A stretch of 64,000 nucleotides of DNA from Mesorhizobium sp. WSM3626. GTDB lineage: Bacteria; Pseudomonadota; Alphaproteobacteria; Rhizobiales; Rhizobiaceae. The notes under the pieces were generated by a model. That model made no database searches and was not told where the DNA came from. It saw only the letters and a program-made list of their open reading frames with translations. The translations under genes and the position numbers were made by a program. Shown here one piece after another: positions 24,752-32,279 of the stretch (positions within the stretch are counted from its first letter, which is position 1; every line of letters starts with the position of its first letter). The DNA lies in assembly GCF_000513935.1 (NCBI RefSeq), contig NZ_AZUY01000003.1:135684-199683 (forward strand). Reading direction: 5' to 3'.

Positions 24752-26134
24752 TCAGCGCCTTATCGGGATGACGTTTTCGATCTGACGAGGTATCACGATG
24801 CTGTCGACCAAGTTGGCCCAGGCAGTCAAAGCCTCTCGCTTTTCGCGAGCATAGTCGTGGCGATTGTAGATTGCCGCCACCCCTGAAATCTTCCCGCTCT
24901 TGTGGTTGAGAACGGCCTCGACGACATGGACCGCGACGCCGAGCCGCGCCATGCCCGACGCAGCGGTGCGACGGAGGTCGTGAAAAGTCCATGGTGCGAT
25001 CGACAACGTCGGATCGCCAGCTTCCTCGCGAGCTGCCAGCAGCATTGCTGCGTCGATATCCTTCTTTGCCTTGCTGTAGCCGCTGATCGGCGTCCGGGCA
25101 TTGGTGGAGAGAATGAAGGGGCTCTCGTTGCCGTCGTCGTCTTCATACCGCGGAAGGGCGCGCAAGATTTCGACGACCTGGCGCACCAGAGGGAGATTCT
25201 GCCGCCGGCCATTCTTGGTGCGTTCGGGCGGGATCGACCAAAGGGGCTCGCGGATGTCAGCACCTTGACCAAGCTGCGCCAGCTGCCCTGGCGAGAGATC
25301 ACCGACAGTGCTCGGGCTTATCTCTATTTGGCCGAACTCGAATTCCGTCCATGGAGCCGCCGCAACCTCATCCCGGCGCTGGGCGGTCAGAAGCAGAAGA
25401 CGCGCGAGATCACCAAACGGCCAGCCGATCTCGTCCGTCGCTTGCCAGAACCAGCGGATCTCATCGTCCGACAGAACGCGGTCGCGTGCGACCGGGGGCG
25501 CTGGCACTTCGATGTCGCGGAATGGATTGTCGACGACGATGCCCTTAGCCGCAAACCAAGAGAAGGCCTTGGAGAGGAGCGCGCGCACGCGCACGGCCGA
25601 CTGCGGCCTCCCCGGTGCCAAGATGTTCCCCTCAGCGTCTCGCTTTCCATGCGCGATGCCGTCAACGAGATCGACTATATCGTGTCGCGAGATGCTCTGG
25701 ATTTTCCGCCCGCGCCACTGCGGCTTGATCTCCCGATCGATGAAGCCCTGATTGTCGTCAACCGTGCTTGCTTTGTTTTTTGCCTTGCCGTGTCGGTCGA
25801 TGAAGTCGTCGAAAGCCTCCTCGACAGCGAGGTTTCGGCGCTTCGCGGCATTGCCACCCAGGCGCGGATCTCGCCCTTCTGAGACCTCCTGCAGTTTGGC
25901 TTGCGCAGCTTTCCGGGCGTCATGCAGCCCCAGCGCCGGCCGCTGCTGGCCATAGTCGCCGATGCCCAGCTTCACATTCTGCGACGCCGCCCTATACCGA
26001 ACAATCCACTTCATCACGCGTGGCCCGACCGCCAGGTAGAGCCCGGCTTGCCCACCATCGGCAATTTCGAGCTTCGCCGTCGGCCGTTTCTTTGCCAGAG
26101 CGTCGATCTTCTTTTGGGTGAGCGCTTCGGCCAT
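24752..26134 (-). CDS. int: Tyrosine-type site-specific integrase (P4-like)
   Basis: A 460-residue integrase. The N-terminal part is the P4/DUF4102 arm-binding domain (ALTQKKIDALAKKRPTAKLEI ... GLYLAVGP), followed by the SAM-like core-binding domain and the catalytic domain with TAQRRDEVAAAPWTEF (Arg I), HDLRRTAASGMARLGV (HxxR) and LNHKSG ... IYNRHDYAREKREAL (active-site Tyr). It would recombine the attP site with tRNA-Thr. The gene lies next to the right repeat, transcribed away from it; the start at 26134 is the ATG following MSH in frame and coincides with a 9-bp inverted repeat. Confidence 0.95.
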   Translation of the reverse strand: MAEALTQKKIDALAKKRPTAKLEIADGGQAGLYLAVGPRVMKWIVRYRAASQNVKLGIGDYGQQRPALGLHDARKAAQAKLQEVSEGRDPRLGGNAAKRRNLAVEEAFDDFIDRHGKAKNKASTVDDNQGFIDREIKPQWRGRKIQSISRHDIVDLVDGIAHGKRDAEGNILAPGRPQSAVRVRALLSKAFSWFAAKGIVVDNPFRDIEVPAPPVARDRVLSDDEIRWFWQATDEIGWPFGDLARLLLLTAQRRDEVAAAPWTEFEFGQIEISPSTVGDLSPGQLAQLGQGADIREPLWSIPPERTKNGRRQNLPLVRQVVEILRALPRYEDDDGNESPFILSTNARTPISGYSKAKKDIDAAMLLAAREEAGDPTLSIAPWTFHDLRRTAASGMARLGVAVHVVEAVLNHKSGKISGVAAIYNRHDYAREKREALTAWANLVDSIVIPRQIENVIPIRR

Positions 26135-26171
26135 GTGGCTCAAACTCCATCAGGACACAGTGTGAGCCACA
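26134..26171. repeat. 9-bp inverted repeat at the integrase start
   Basis: TGTGGCTCA (26134-26142) pairs with TGAGCCACA (26163-26171) across a 20-base spacer containing a GGACAC element. It overlaps the integrase start codon. The related GGGACAC motif occurs twice near attL (12330-12352). It could be an integrase arm-binding or autoregulatory site. Confidence 0.5.
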
Positions 26172-26295
26172 AATCGGAGCGGCTGGCGATGAAAGAGGTC
26201 GAATGATCAATGAAGCCGAAAACGGCCAGCGTCAACGGATTTTGGGCGGTCGCAGGGTCAAAGTGCATGGTCTCAGATGCTGATGAAAATGGGGC
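26172..26295. other. Non-coding segment between the integrase and attR
   Basis: No gene, tRNA or terminator is seen. Together with the repeat, attR and the bases up to 26490, this is a 356-bp stretch without a supported gene. It probably contains attP arm sequences. Confidence 0.4.
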
Positions 26296-26348
26296 GCACA
26301 TCATTCGTAATGATGGGGTCAGGTGTTCGAGTCACCTAAGCGGCACCA
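26296..26348 (+). repeat. attR, 53-bp direct repeat (tRNA-Thr 3' fragment)
   Basis: Identical in all 53 bases to 12218-12270. It carries the anticodon arm to the CCA end only; there is no acceptor 5' strand or D arm, so it is not a second tRNA. Confidence 0.95.
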
Positions 26349-26490
26349 GTTCCTCTTGTCCACCTGCATGCTGCAATCAGCACCTGCGTCACTGCCCGTG
26401 CAGTGGATCGCGACGCCGGCGAAGCATATCCGCCATTGTCGAGACCGGGGTTTGATGTGAAACTCGCGGTGTCAGCATGGGAGGTCCAAA

Positions 26491-26679
26491 ATGCCCAACA
26501 CTTTCAAGACCGGAGACGTCGTCAAGCTGAGGTCGGGAGGCCCGAGGATGACGGTCAGCGACGGCGCCGCTTCCGGCATGTATCTCTGCCACTGGTTCAA
26601 CCGCGAGGGCGATGTGTGGACCCCGCAACATGCGGGGTTCAAGCAGGAGCAGCTGGTAGCCGCCGACCAATCGACGTAA
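26491..26679 (+). CDS. YodC-like small protein (DUF2158)
   Basis: A 62-residue protein with the DUF2158/YodC pattern: FKTGDVVKLRSGGPRMTV, then MYLCHWFNREGDVW. It is a small beta-rich domain, probably an SH3-like fold, of unknown function found across Proteobacteria. The ATG follows a GGGAGG site. It is the first host gene after attR, and the normal length shows it was not disrupted by the integration. Confidence 0.85.
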   Translation: MPNTFKTGDVVKLRSGGPRMTVSDGAASGMYLCHWFNREGDVWTPQHAGFKQEQLVAADQST

Positions 26680-26891
26680 TTCCCGCTTTCGCCAAGGGAT
26701 GGCCGGACCGGCGCGACTCCAGACGCACCGGACGAAGAGTTCTGCCGTTTCCGGGACCGCCAAGGTCCATCGTCACCGGCAAGCGGCGTGATCGGCAGGG
26801 CGACCGACGGATTTTTATGATCACGACGTTTAACGGTTGAAGCGTGACGTGGCATTGGGCCATGGCAATGCGCCAACCGGAGACGTGAAGC

Positions 26892-27329
26892 ATGATACGC
26901 CGTTCGATCCTTGCCACTGCCTTGAGCGTGCTGACCACCGCGGCTCTGGCCCAGGCAGCGACACAACCACCGGCCGCGACGCCGCCTGCCGCCGCGTCGC
27001 CCGCTGCCACATCGTCGGCCGCCAAGTCCGACATCACACTGGCCAAGTTCCAGAAACGGCGGGAGAAGGCGATCATGGCCGCCGACACGGACGGCGACGG
27101 CAAGATCAGCCTGCTGGAATGGCAGGCCTTTCAGGCCAAACGCAACGTCAGGCACGCCCCCGCCAAATCCTTCGCGCGCATTGATTCCAACCATGACGGC
27201 TTCATCGACCGGGCCGAGCTCGATGCGTTCTTCGCCAAGCGCTTTGCCAGGCTGGACAAGAATGGCGACGGCATTCTGACGGTCGACGAGAGGCCGAGCC
27301 ACAAATCCGCTCCCAAGCCGGAGCAGTGA
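26892..27329 (+). CDS. Exported EF-hand protein
   Basis: A 145-residue protein with a signal peptide (MIRRSILATALSVLTTAALAQA, cut after AQA), an Ala/Pro-rich linker and three EF-hand-like loops: DTDGDGKISLLEW (~residues 61-73), DSNHDGFIDRAEL (~97-109) and DKNGDGILTVDE (~119-130). These bind calcium or a similar divalent ion in the periplasm. The gene is 45 bp upstream of an ECF sigma factor on the same strand. This arrangement suggests it is a target or sensor part of that system. Confidence 0.85.
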   Translation: MIRRSILATALSVLTTAALAQAATQPPAATPPAAASPAATSSAAKSDITLAKFQKRREKAIMAADTDGDGKISLLEWQAFQAKRNVRHAPAKSFARIDSNHDGFIDRAELDAFFAKRFARLDKNGDGILTVDERPSHKSAPKPEQ

Positions 27330-27374
27330 CCAAGAGGCTATGACGTGTGATGGATATCGGGAGTGCGCCAGCCG

Positions 27375-27917
27375 ATGAGCGCCGATCCGGACGAGGAGCT
27401 GGTTCGTCGGGTCGGTGCTGGCGATCCCGCGGCGGTGCAGGCGCTCGTCGCGCGCAAGCTGCCGCGCATCCTTTCGCTTGCCGTGCGCATGCTGGGCGAT
27501 GCGGCGGAGGCCGAGGATGTCGCGCAGGAAACCTTCGTGCGCATCTGGCGTCATGCCTCGAAGTGGCGGCGTGGCAATGCACGCTTCGACACCTGGGTCC
27601 ACCGCGTCACGCTCAACCTTTGCTACGACCGGCTGCGCCGGCGTCGCGAATTGGTGACCGACGAGATGCCGGACATTGTCGACCCCGCTCCCCTTCCCGA
27701 TTCCCATCCTGGCGAAGAGGCGCATCGGGTCGAGCGGGCCTTACAGGCAATCGCGCCACGCCAGCGCGAGGCGATCATCCTGGTCTACTATCAGGAGATG
27801 TCCAACATCGAGGCGGCCGCGACCCTGGAGATCAGTGTCGATGCCCTGGAGAGCCTGCTGTCGCGCGGCCGGCGGTCACTGCAGACGATGCTGGCCGGGG
27901 ATGGCGGCCATGACTGA
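27375..27917 (+). CDS. RNA polymerase sigma factor, ECF type
   Basis: A 180-residue sigma factor with region 2 (RILSLAVRMLGDAAEAEDVA then QETFVRIWRHA) and region 4 (PRQREAIILVYYQEMSNIEA then AATLEISVDALESLLSRGRR). It has no region 3 and no long extension, as expected for ECF sigma factors. The ATG at 27375 is preferred over an upstream GTG, with a GGGAG site before it. The membrane-protein gene 110 bp downstream encodes a candidate anti-sigma factor. Target promoters were not identified. Confidence 0.93.
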   Translation: MSADPDEELVRRVGAGDPAAVQALVARKLPRILSLAVRMLGDAAEAEDVAQETFVRIWRHASKWRRGNARFDTWVHRVTLNLCYDRLRRRRELVTDEMPDIVDPAPLPDSHPGEEAHRVERALQAIAPRQREAIILVYYQEMSNIEAAATLEISVDALESLLSRGRRSLQTMLAGDGGHD

Positions 27918-28030
27918 GAAACACGCGCGCCCGTATACTGTACGTTCAACCCGCCTTGCGGGCGTCCGGTTGGTCTGCGTTGTTTCCGACCCGCGTGGGC
28001 ACGCGGCACCGAGGTGCAAGGGGAAAACAA

Positions 28031-28483
28031 ATGGCTGAAGACATCGAAGACGGGCCGGCAATGGATGCCAAGCGTTTCGCAGCGCTGGCGGATGCCTATG
28101 GCGGCGATTTGCGCCGCTGGCCGGAAGCCGAACGTGAAGCCGCCACAGCCTTTGCTTCAAGTGAAGCGGGCCAGGCCATTTCGCGACAGGCCGACACACT
28201 TGACGCCCTGCTCGACAGCTATAGCGTCCAGCATCCCGGCAAGGCGCTGCACGGCAGCATCCTGCGCGCAGCCGACCGGCACCTCGTCCAGCGCCGGCGT
28301 CATCGGTTCTGGTGGCTGGGTCTGGGACTCGCCGGCATTGGTCTGGCGGGCGCCGTCGCCGGATTGGCGTTGGTGAGCATTGTCACGCCGGAAGCCGGAT
28401 CGGATCACTATGTGCTGGATGCCAATGTAACGGCGTTCGGCGATGCCGGGCCCGATGCCGAAAACGGCGAGGAGAGCCTATGA
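28031..28483 (+). CDS. Membrane protein, candidate anti-sigma factor
   Basis: A 150-residue protein from the ATG at 28031 (GGGG site). The cytoplasmic N-terminal part (AKRFAALADAYGGDLRRWPE) is acidic-helical, and one membrane segment (RFWWLGLGLAGIGLAGAVAG) divides it from a short acidic periplasmic tail. No ZAS zinc motif (HxxxCxxC) is present, so it is not the classical RsrA/ChrR type. The location behind the ECF gene and the topology suggest it holds the sigma factor at the membrane. Its stop overlaps the next start (ATGA). Confidence 0.6.
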   Translation: MAEDIEDGPAMDAKRFAALADAYGGDLRRWPEAEREAATAFASSEAGQAISRQADTLDALLDSYSVQHPGKALHGSILRAADRHLVQRRRHRFWWLGLGLAGIGLAGAVAGLALVSIVTPEAGSDHYVLDANVTAFGDAGPDAENGEESL

Positions 28484-28935
28484 GCATGGGCCGCAACCTC
28501 ATCATCGCATCGGTGGTGCTGAACGTCTTCCTGGCCGGGGCGCTTGCCGGCGGGGCCGTCTGGATAAGAAGCGGCAAGTCCGGCCAGGGCTATTCGCTGG
28601 AAGCCGCCGGCGGCCGGCTTCCAGACCAGGAGCGCATGCTGTTCCGCAAGGCACTGCGCGAAGTGCGGCGCGAATCCCGCCAGGTCATCCTCGATGGTCA
28701 GCAGGCCAGGCGCGAGGCAGCCGACCTGCTGCGCCAGCCGGTTGTCGACACGGCGGCCCTATCGGCTGCGCTGGAGCGGGCCCGCAATGCCGACATCGCC
28801 GTGCGCACGCGGCTTGAGCAGCGCATCATCGAATTCGCGGCGGCGGGTTCGGCCGCGGATCGCGCCGTGCTGGCGGAAGGGCTGGCCAGGCGGGCCGGGC
28901 CGCAGCCGAAGGCAGAGCCAAAAAAATCGCCGTGA
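28480..28935 (+). CDS. Periplasmic sensor of the heavy-metal-resistance (CnrX/NccX) type
   Basis: A 151-residue protein with one N-terminal membrane anchor (NLIIASVVLNVFLAGALAGG) and a helical periplasmic part: PDQERMLFRKALREVRRESR, then REAADLLRQPVVDTAALSAA and LEQRIIEFAAAGSAADRAVL. This helical hairpin pattern is that of the metal-sensing CnrX/NccX/ZraP-like family. No histidine/methionine-rich metal site is evident, so the ligand may not be a metal. It would transmit a signal to the anti-sigma factor encoded just upstream. Confidence 0.65.
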   Translation: MSMGRNLIIASVVLNVFLAGALAGGAVWIRSGKSGQGYSLEAAGGRLPDQERMLFRKALREVRRESRQVILDGQQARREAADLLRQPVVDTAALSAALERARNADIAVRTRLEQRIIEFAAAGSAADRAVLAEGLARRAGPQPKAEPKKSP

Positions 28936-29045
28936 CGACCGACGGAAAACGCCTGCAAGGCCGTTTAACCGGGAGAAGGGCAGACCTGCCGGACCAATCG
29001 GTGCGAACAGGTTTTTCATTCTCGGACAACATTCGGAGTAACGTC

Positions 29046-29327
29046 ATGAACCGCCTGACACAGTATGCGGCAGCAGCCGTCCTCGCCTTGACCGGAACCG
29101 CCGCAACCGTCGCGACCTCCGCCGCCATGCCGATGGTGGCGCAACCGGCCGCCCCGGCGCTGATCGAGCATGTGGCCTGGGGTTGCGGGCCCGCCTGGCA
29201 TCCCAATCCCTGGGGGCGCTGCGTTCCCAACCGAGTCGTGGTGTATCCGCGCTACCGCTATTGGCATGGCCCGGCTTATTACGGCTGGCATCCGCACCGC
29301 CACTGGCACCGCTGGAACCGCTGGTAA
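29046..29327 (+). CDS. Small exported protein with GCG/PWGRC motif
   Basis: A 93-residue secreted protein. The signal peptide MNRLTQYAAAAVLALTG ... MPMVA is followed by WGCGPAWHPNPWGRCVPNR, the GCG_CRPN-type motif common in rhizobial exported proteins, and a His/Tyr/Trp-rich tail (YYGWHPHRHWHRWNRW). The two cysteines may form a disulfide and the His-rich tail may bind metal. The gene follows the ECF/anti-sigma/sensor genes and may belong to the same regulon. Confidence 0.75.
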   Translation: MNRLTQYAAAAVLALTGTAATVATSAAMPMVAQPAAPALIEHVAWGCGPAWHPNPWGRCVPNRVVVYPRYRYWHGPAYYGWHPHRHWHRWNRW

Positions 29328-29447
29328 GCGCGCGGGAGAGGCCGGGCGGCACCAGCCTGCCCGGCCGCCTATCCCCCGTTTAAGCTGGGGAAACAGCCCA
29401 ATCGGGCGTCGCGCACCTCGCATGAGATCCAACCATGGAGCGCTGAC

Positions 29448-30941
29448 ATGGCAGCCCAGGCTAAAGATTCCGCGCCGCCGGATCCCGCCCTGATCGCCTT
29501 CAACCGCTTCGGTCTCGGAGCCCGACCCGGCGACCGCGACAGGCTGGCGGACGACCCACGCGGTTATCTCAAGGCGGAACTGCGGCGGCCCGACGCCGCC
29601 ATGATATCGCTCGACGACCCCACCTATGCCGATCTCAAGGGAAGCACGCCTGCCATCCAGGCCAGCATGGCGGCGAATCTCCAGCGCAAGCTGGACCGGG
29701 AGCGAATGGCGACAGAGGAGCCGGCCACGGGCACGCCAGCCTCGGCTTCGGTTATGCCACCACCCGCCGCACCGGGCATGTCGCCGCCCGCCGCCCCGGC
29801 CGCTGCCAAGATCAAACCCGCCGTGCCGCCCGTCGAAGCCATCTTGTTCCGGGCCGAGGCCCAGGCGCGCTTCGACATGGCAATGCAGGCCGAGGCCGGC
29901 TTCGTCGAGCGCCTCGTCTATTTCTGGTCGAACCATTTCTGCGTCTCCGTGGCCAAGGCCAACATCGTGCGCGCCAGCGCCGGGGCCTTCGAACGGGAAG
30001 CCATCCGGCCCTTCGTGCTCGGCCGCTTCGCCGACATGCTCATGGCGGTGGAGCGGCATCCGGCCATGCTGTTCTATCTCGACAACCAGCAGTCGATCGG
30101 CCCGGACTCCCGCGCCGGCAAGAACCGGCAGCGCGGGCTCAACGAGAATCTCGCCCGCGAGATCCTGGAACTGCACACGCTTGGTGTCGGCAGCGGCTAT
30201 AGCCAGGCCGACGTCACCAGCTTCGCGCGCATCCTGACCGGCTGGACGATGGCCGGACGGGAAGGACGGCTGGGCGAACCCGGCAGTTCCGTCTTCAACG
30301 CCAATGCGCACGAGCCGGGCGACGCCGTGCTGCTCGGCAAGACCTATCCGGCCGGCGGCATGGGCCAGGCCGAGACCGCGCTCAATGACATCGCCCGTCA
30401 TCCGGCGACCGCGCAACACATCGCCACGCAACTTGCCCGGCATTTCATAGCCGATGACCCGCCGCCGGCGGCGGTCGCCCGTCTCGCAAAGGTGTTCGTC
30501 AAGAACGACGGCAATCTCAGGGCACTGGCGGCGGCGCTCATCGACCTGCCGGAGGCGTGGTCGACGCCCCTGGCCAAAATGCGCTCGCCCTTCGATTATG
30601 TCGCTGCCATCAGGCGGGCGGCCGGCCCGGGACCGAACGATCCCGGCCAGTCGCTCAACTGGCTCAACGCACTGGGCGAGCCGCTCTGGCAGCCGCCGGG
30701 ACCGAACGGCTTTTCCGACCAAGCGGACATCTGGGCATCGGCCGAAGGCATGAAGATCCGCCTCGACATCGCATGGCAGGCCGCCAGGCAAGTGAAAGAT
30801 ATCGGCAATCCCAACGACATGCTCGACGCGGTGATTGGGCCCTCCGCCTCGCCGGAGACGCGGCAGGCGGTCGCCCGCGCCGAGTCCAAGCAGCAAGGCC
30901 TGGCGCTGCTGCTGATGGCGCCCGAATTCCAGCGCCGATAG
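29448..30941 (+). CDS. DUF1800 family protein
   Basis: A 497-residue protein with the DUF1800 layout. FNRFGLGARPGDRDRLADDP lies near the N-terminus, followed by a Pro/Ala-rich insert (~residues 90-125). FVERLVYFWSNHFCVSV, NENLAREILELHTLG, GYSQADVTSFARILTGWTM and FKNDG-type segments follow. DUF1800 proteins are associated with the DUF1501 protein encoded 46 bp downstream. Both are linked to exported surface or cellulose-related functions in some bacteria, but the activity is unknown. No signal peptide is obvious at the chosen ATG. Confidence 0.88.
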   Translation: MAAQAKDSAPPDPALIAFNRFGLGARPGDRDRLADDPRGYLKAELRRPDAAMISLDDPTYADLKGSTPAIQASMAANLQRKLDRERMATEEPATGTPASASVMPPPAAPGMSPPAAPAAAKIKPAVPPVEAILFRAEAQARFDMAMQAEAGFVERLVYFWSNHFCVSVAKANIVRASAGAFEREAIRPFVLGRFADMLMAVERHPAMLFYLDNQQSIGPDSRAGKNRQRGLNENLAREILELHTLGVGSGYSQADVTSFARILTGWTMAGREGRLGEPGSSVFNANAHEPGDAVLLGKTYPAGGMGQAETALNDIARHPATAQHIATQLARHFIADDPPPAAVARLAKVFVKNDGNLRALAAALIDLPEAWSTPLAKMRSPFDYVAAIRRAAGPGPNDPGQSLNWLNALGEPLWQPPGPNGFSDQADIWASAEGMKIRLDIAWQAARQVKDIGNPNDMLDAVIGPSASPETRQAVARAESKQQGLALLLMAPEFQRR

Positions 30942-30987
30942 CTCGAGCGATAGGTCCGGCGCCGACAACTCCCATGGAGACGAAGTC

Positions 30988-32226
30988 ATGAGCCTGCTGT
31001 GTGAAACCCCTCACCCTTCCCGCCGCGCCGTACTGATGACCGGCGGCGCGCTGTTTGCCTGGGCCTATCTGCCCCGCTTCGCCCGCGCCGCCGACAACCA
31101 CGACCCGCGCCTGATCGTCATCGTGCTGCGTGGCGCGCTGGACGGCCTCTCGGCGGTCGGTCCGGTCGGCGACCCCGACTATGCCGGCCTGCATGGCGAC
31201 ATCGCCCTGTCGCTTTCCGGTCCGCATGCGGCGCTGCCGCTCGATGCATTCTTCGCGGTCAATCCGGCGATGCCGGTGTTTGCGCGCCTGTTCAAGGCAA
31301 GCCAGGCGGCGGTCGTGCATGCGGCGGCGACCGGCTATCGCGAGCGCTCGCATTTCGACGGACAGGATGTGCTTGAAAGCGGCTTTGCCGGTCCCGGCCA
31401 TGTCGCCACCGGCTGGCTCAACCGGGCGCTGGCGAGCCTGCCGGCAGGCGACCGCGTGGCGACGCTTGGCGGCCTGGCCGTCGGACCATCGACGCCGCTG
31501 GTGATCCGTGGCGCGGCACCGGTGCTCGGCTGGGCGCCGCAATCGCTGCCAGCGCCGGCAGGCGACCTCGCGACGCGCGTTCTCGATCTTTACCAGCACC
31601 GCGATCCGGTGCTGGCGGTGGCGCTGCAGAAGGGCCTCGACGCCAACAAGATGGCGCTCGACGACCAGATCGGCGCCAAGCCGATGAAGCCTAGAGGCGG
31701 CCTCGACAGCGCCGCCGGCATGCGGCAGGCCGCGCAAGGCGCGGCCAGGCTGATCGCGGCCGATGACGGGCCGCGCGTCGCGGCACTCGCCTTCGACGGC
31801 TGGGACACGCATGTCAACGAGGGTGGCGCGACCGGCCGGCTCGCCACTTTGCTCGGCGGCCTCGACGGCGCGTTTGAGGAATTCGAAAAAGGTCTCGGCG
31901 AACGCTGGAAGGATACGGCCATCGTCGCGATCACCGAATTCGGCCGCACGGCGCGGATCAACGGCACGGTCGGCACCGATCACGGCACCGGCACCGTGGT
32001 GCTGCTCGCCGGCGGCGCGATCAAGGGCGGGCGCGTCATCGCCGACTGGCCGGGGCTGAAGCCCGCGCAACTTTACCAGCAACGTGACCTTGCGCCGACC
32101 AGCGATGTCAGGGCGGTGCTGAAAGGCCTGCTCGCCGACCAGTTCGGACTTTCGGCCGCGGTGCTCGGCGAGAAGGTGTTTCCGGACTCAGGTGCGGTGA
32201 AGCCTATGATGAACCTGATTGTCTGA
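30988..32226 (+). CDS. DUF1501 family protein with Tat signal
   Basis: A 412-residue exported protein. The N-terminus HPSRRAVLMTGGALFAWAYL is a twin-arginine-type signal peptide. The mature part has RLIVIVLRGALDGLSAVGPV, GYRERSHFDGQDVLESG, DGWDTHVNEGGA and TEFGRTARINGTVGTDHGTG, matching DUF1501, a family related to sulfatase/alkaline-phosphatase-like folds. It works with the preceding DUF1800 protein as a conserved pair of unknown biochemical role. Confidence 0.9.
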   Translation: MSLLCETPHPSRRAVLMTGGALFAWAYLPRFARAADNHDPRLIVIVLRGALDGLSAVGPVGDPDYAGLHGDIALSLSGPHAALPLDAFFAVNPAMPVFARLFKASQAAVVHAAATGYRERSHFDGQDVLESGFAGPGHVATGWLNRALASLPAGDRVATLGGLAVGPSTPLVIRGAAPVLGWAPQSLPAPAGDLATRVLDLYQHRDPVLAVALQKGLDANKMALDDQIGAKPMKPRGGLDSAAGMRQAAQGAARLIAADDGPRVAALAFDGWDTHVNEGGATGRLATLLGGLDGAFEEFEKGLGERWKDTAIVAITEFGRTARINGTVGTDHGTGTVVLLAGGAIKGGRVIADWPGLKPAQLYQQRDLAPTSDVRAVLKGLLADQFGLSAAVLGEKVFPDSGAVKPMMNLIV

Positions 32227-32234
32227 CGTCTGGC

Positions 32235-32263
32235 GACGCCGCGTTTTCTGCCGCGGCGCCGTC
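32235..32263. terminator. Imperfect hairpin between convergent genes
   Basis: GACGCCGCG (32235-32243) pairs with CGCGGC...GTC (32252-32263, three-base bulge) around a TTTTCTG loop. It lies between the DUF1501 gene and the convergent acyltransferase gene and could act as a bidirectional terminator. Confidence 0.5.
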
Positions 32264-32279
32264 TCGCTCTTGCCGGTGA

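Larger units (their letters stand above)
12218..26348. mobile_element. Integrated element (degraded prophage or phage satellite) in tRNA-Thr
   Basis: The boundaries are the perfect 53-bp direct repeats at 12218-12270 and 26296-26348; the unique DNA between them is about 14.0 kb. Content: tyrosine integrase at the right end, AlpA-like gene, replication-type gene, HigBA, tail tape-measure and tail-tip-like genes, DUF2280 gene and several small unknown proteins, mostly on the minus strand. There is no capsid, portal, protease, large terminase or lysis gene, so autonomous virion production is not expected. The integrase lies at the end away from the intact tRNA, which is less usual. Confidence 0.93.

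Noticed and set aside
26296..26348. Second tRNA-Thr gene
   Set aside because: Only the 3' 53 bases are present; the acceptor 5' strand and D arm are missing. It is an attachment-site copy.
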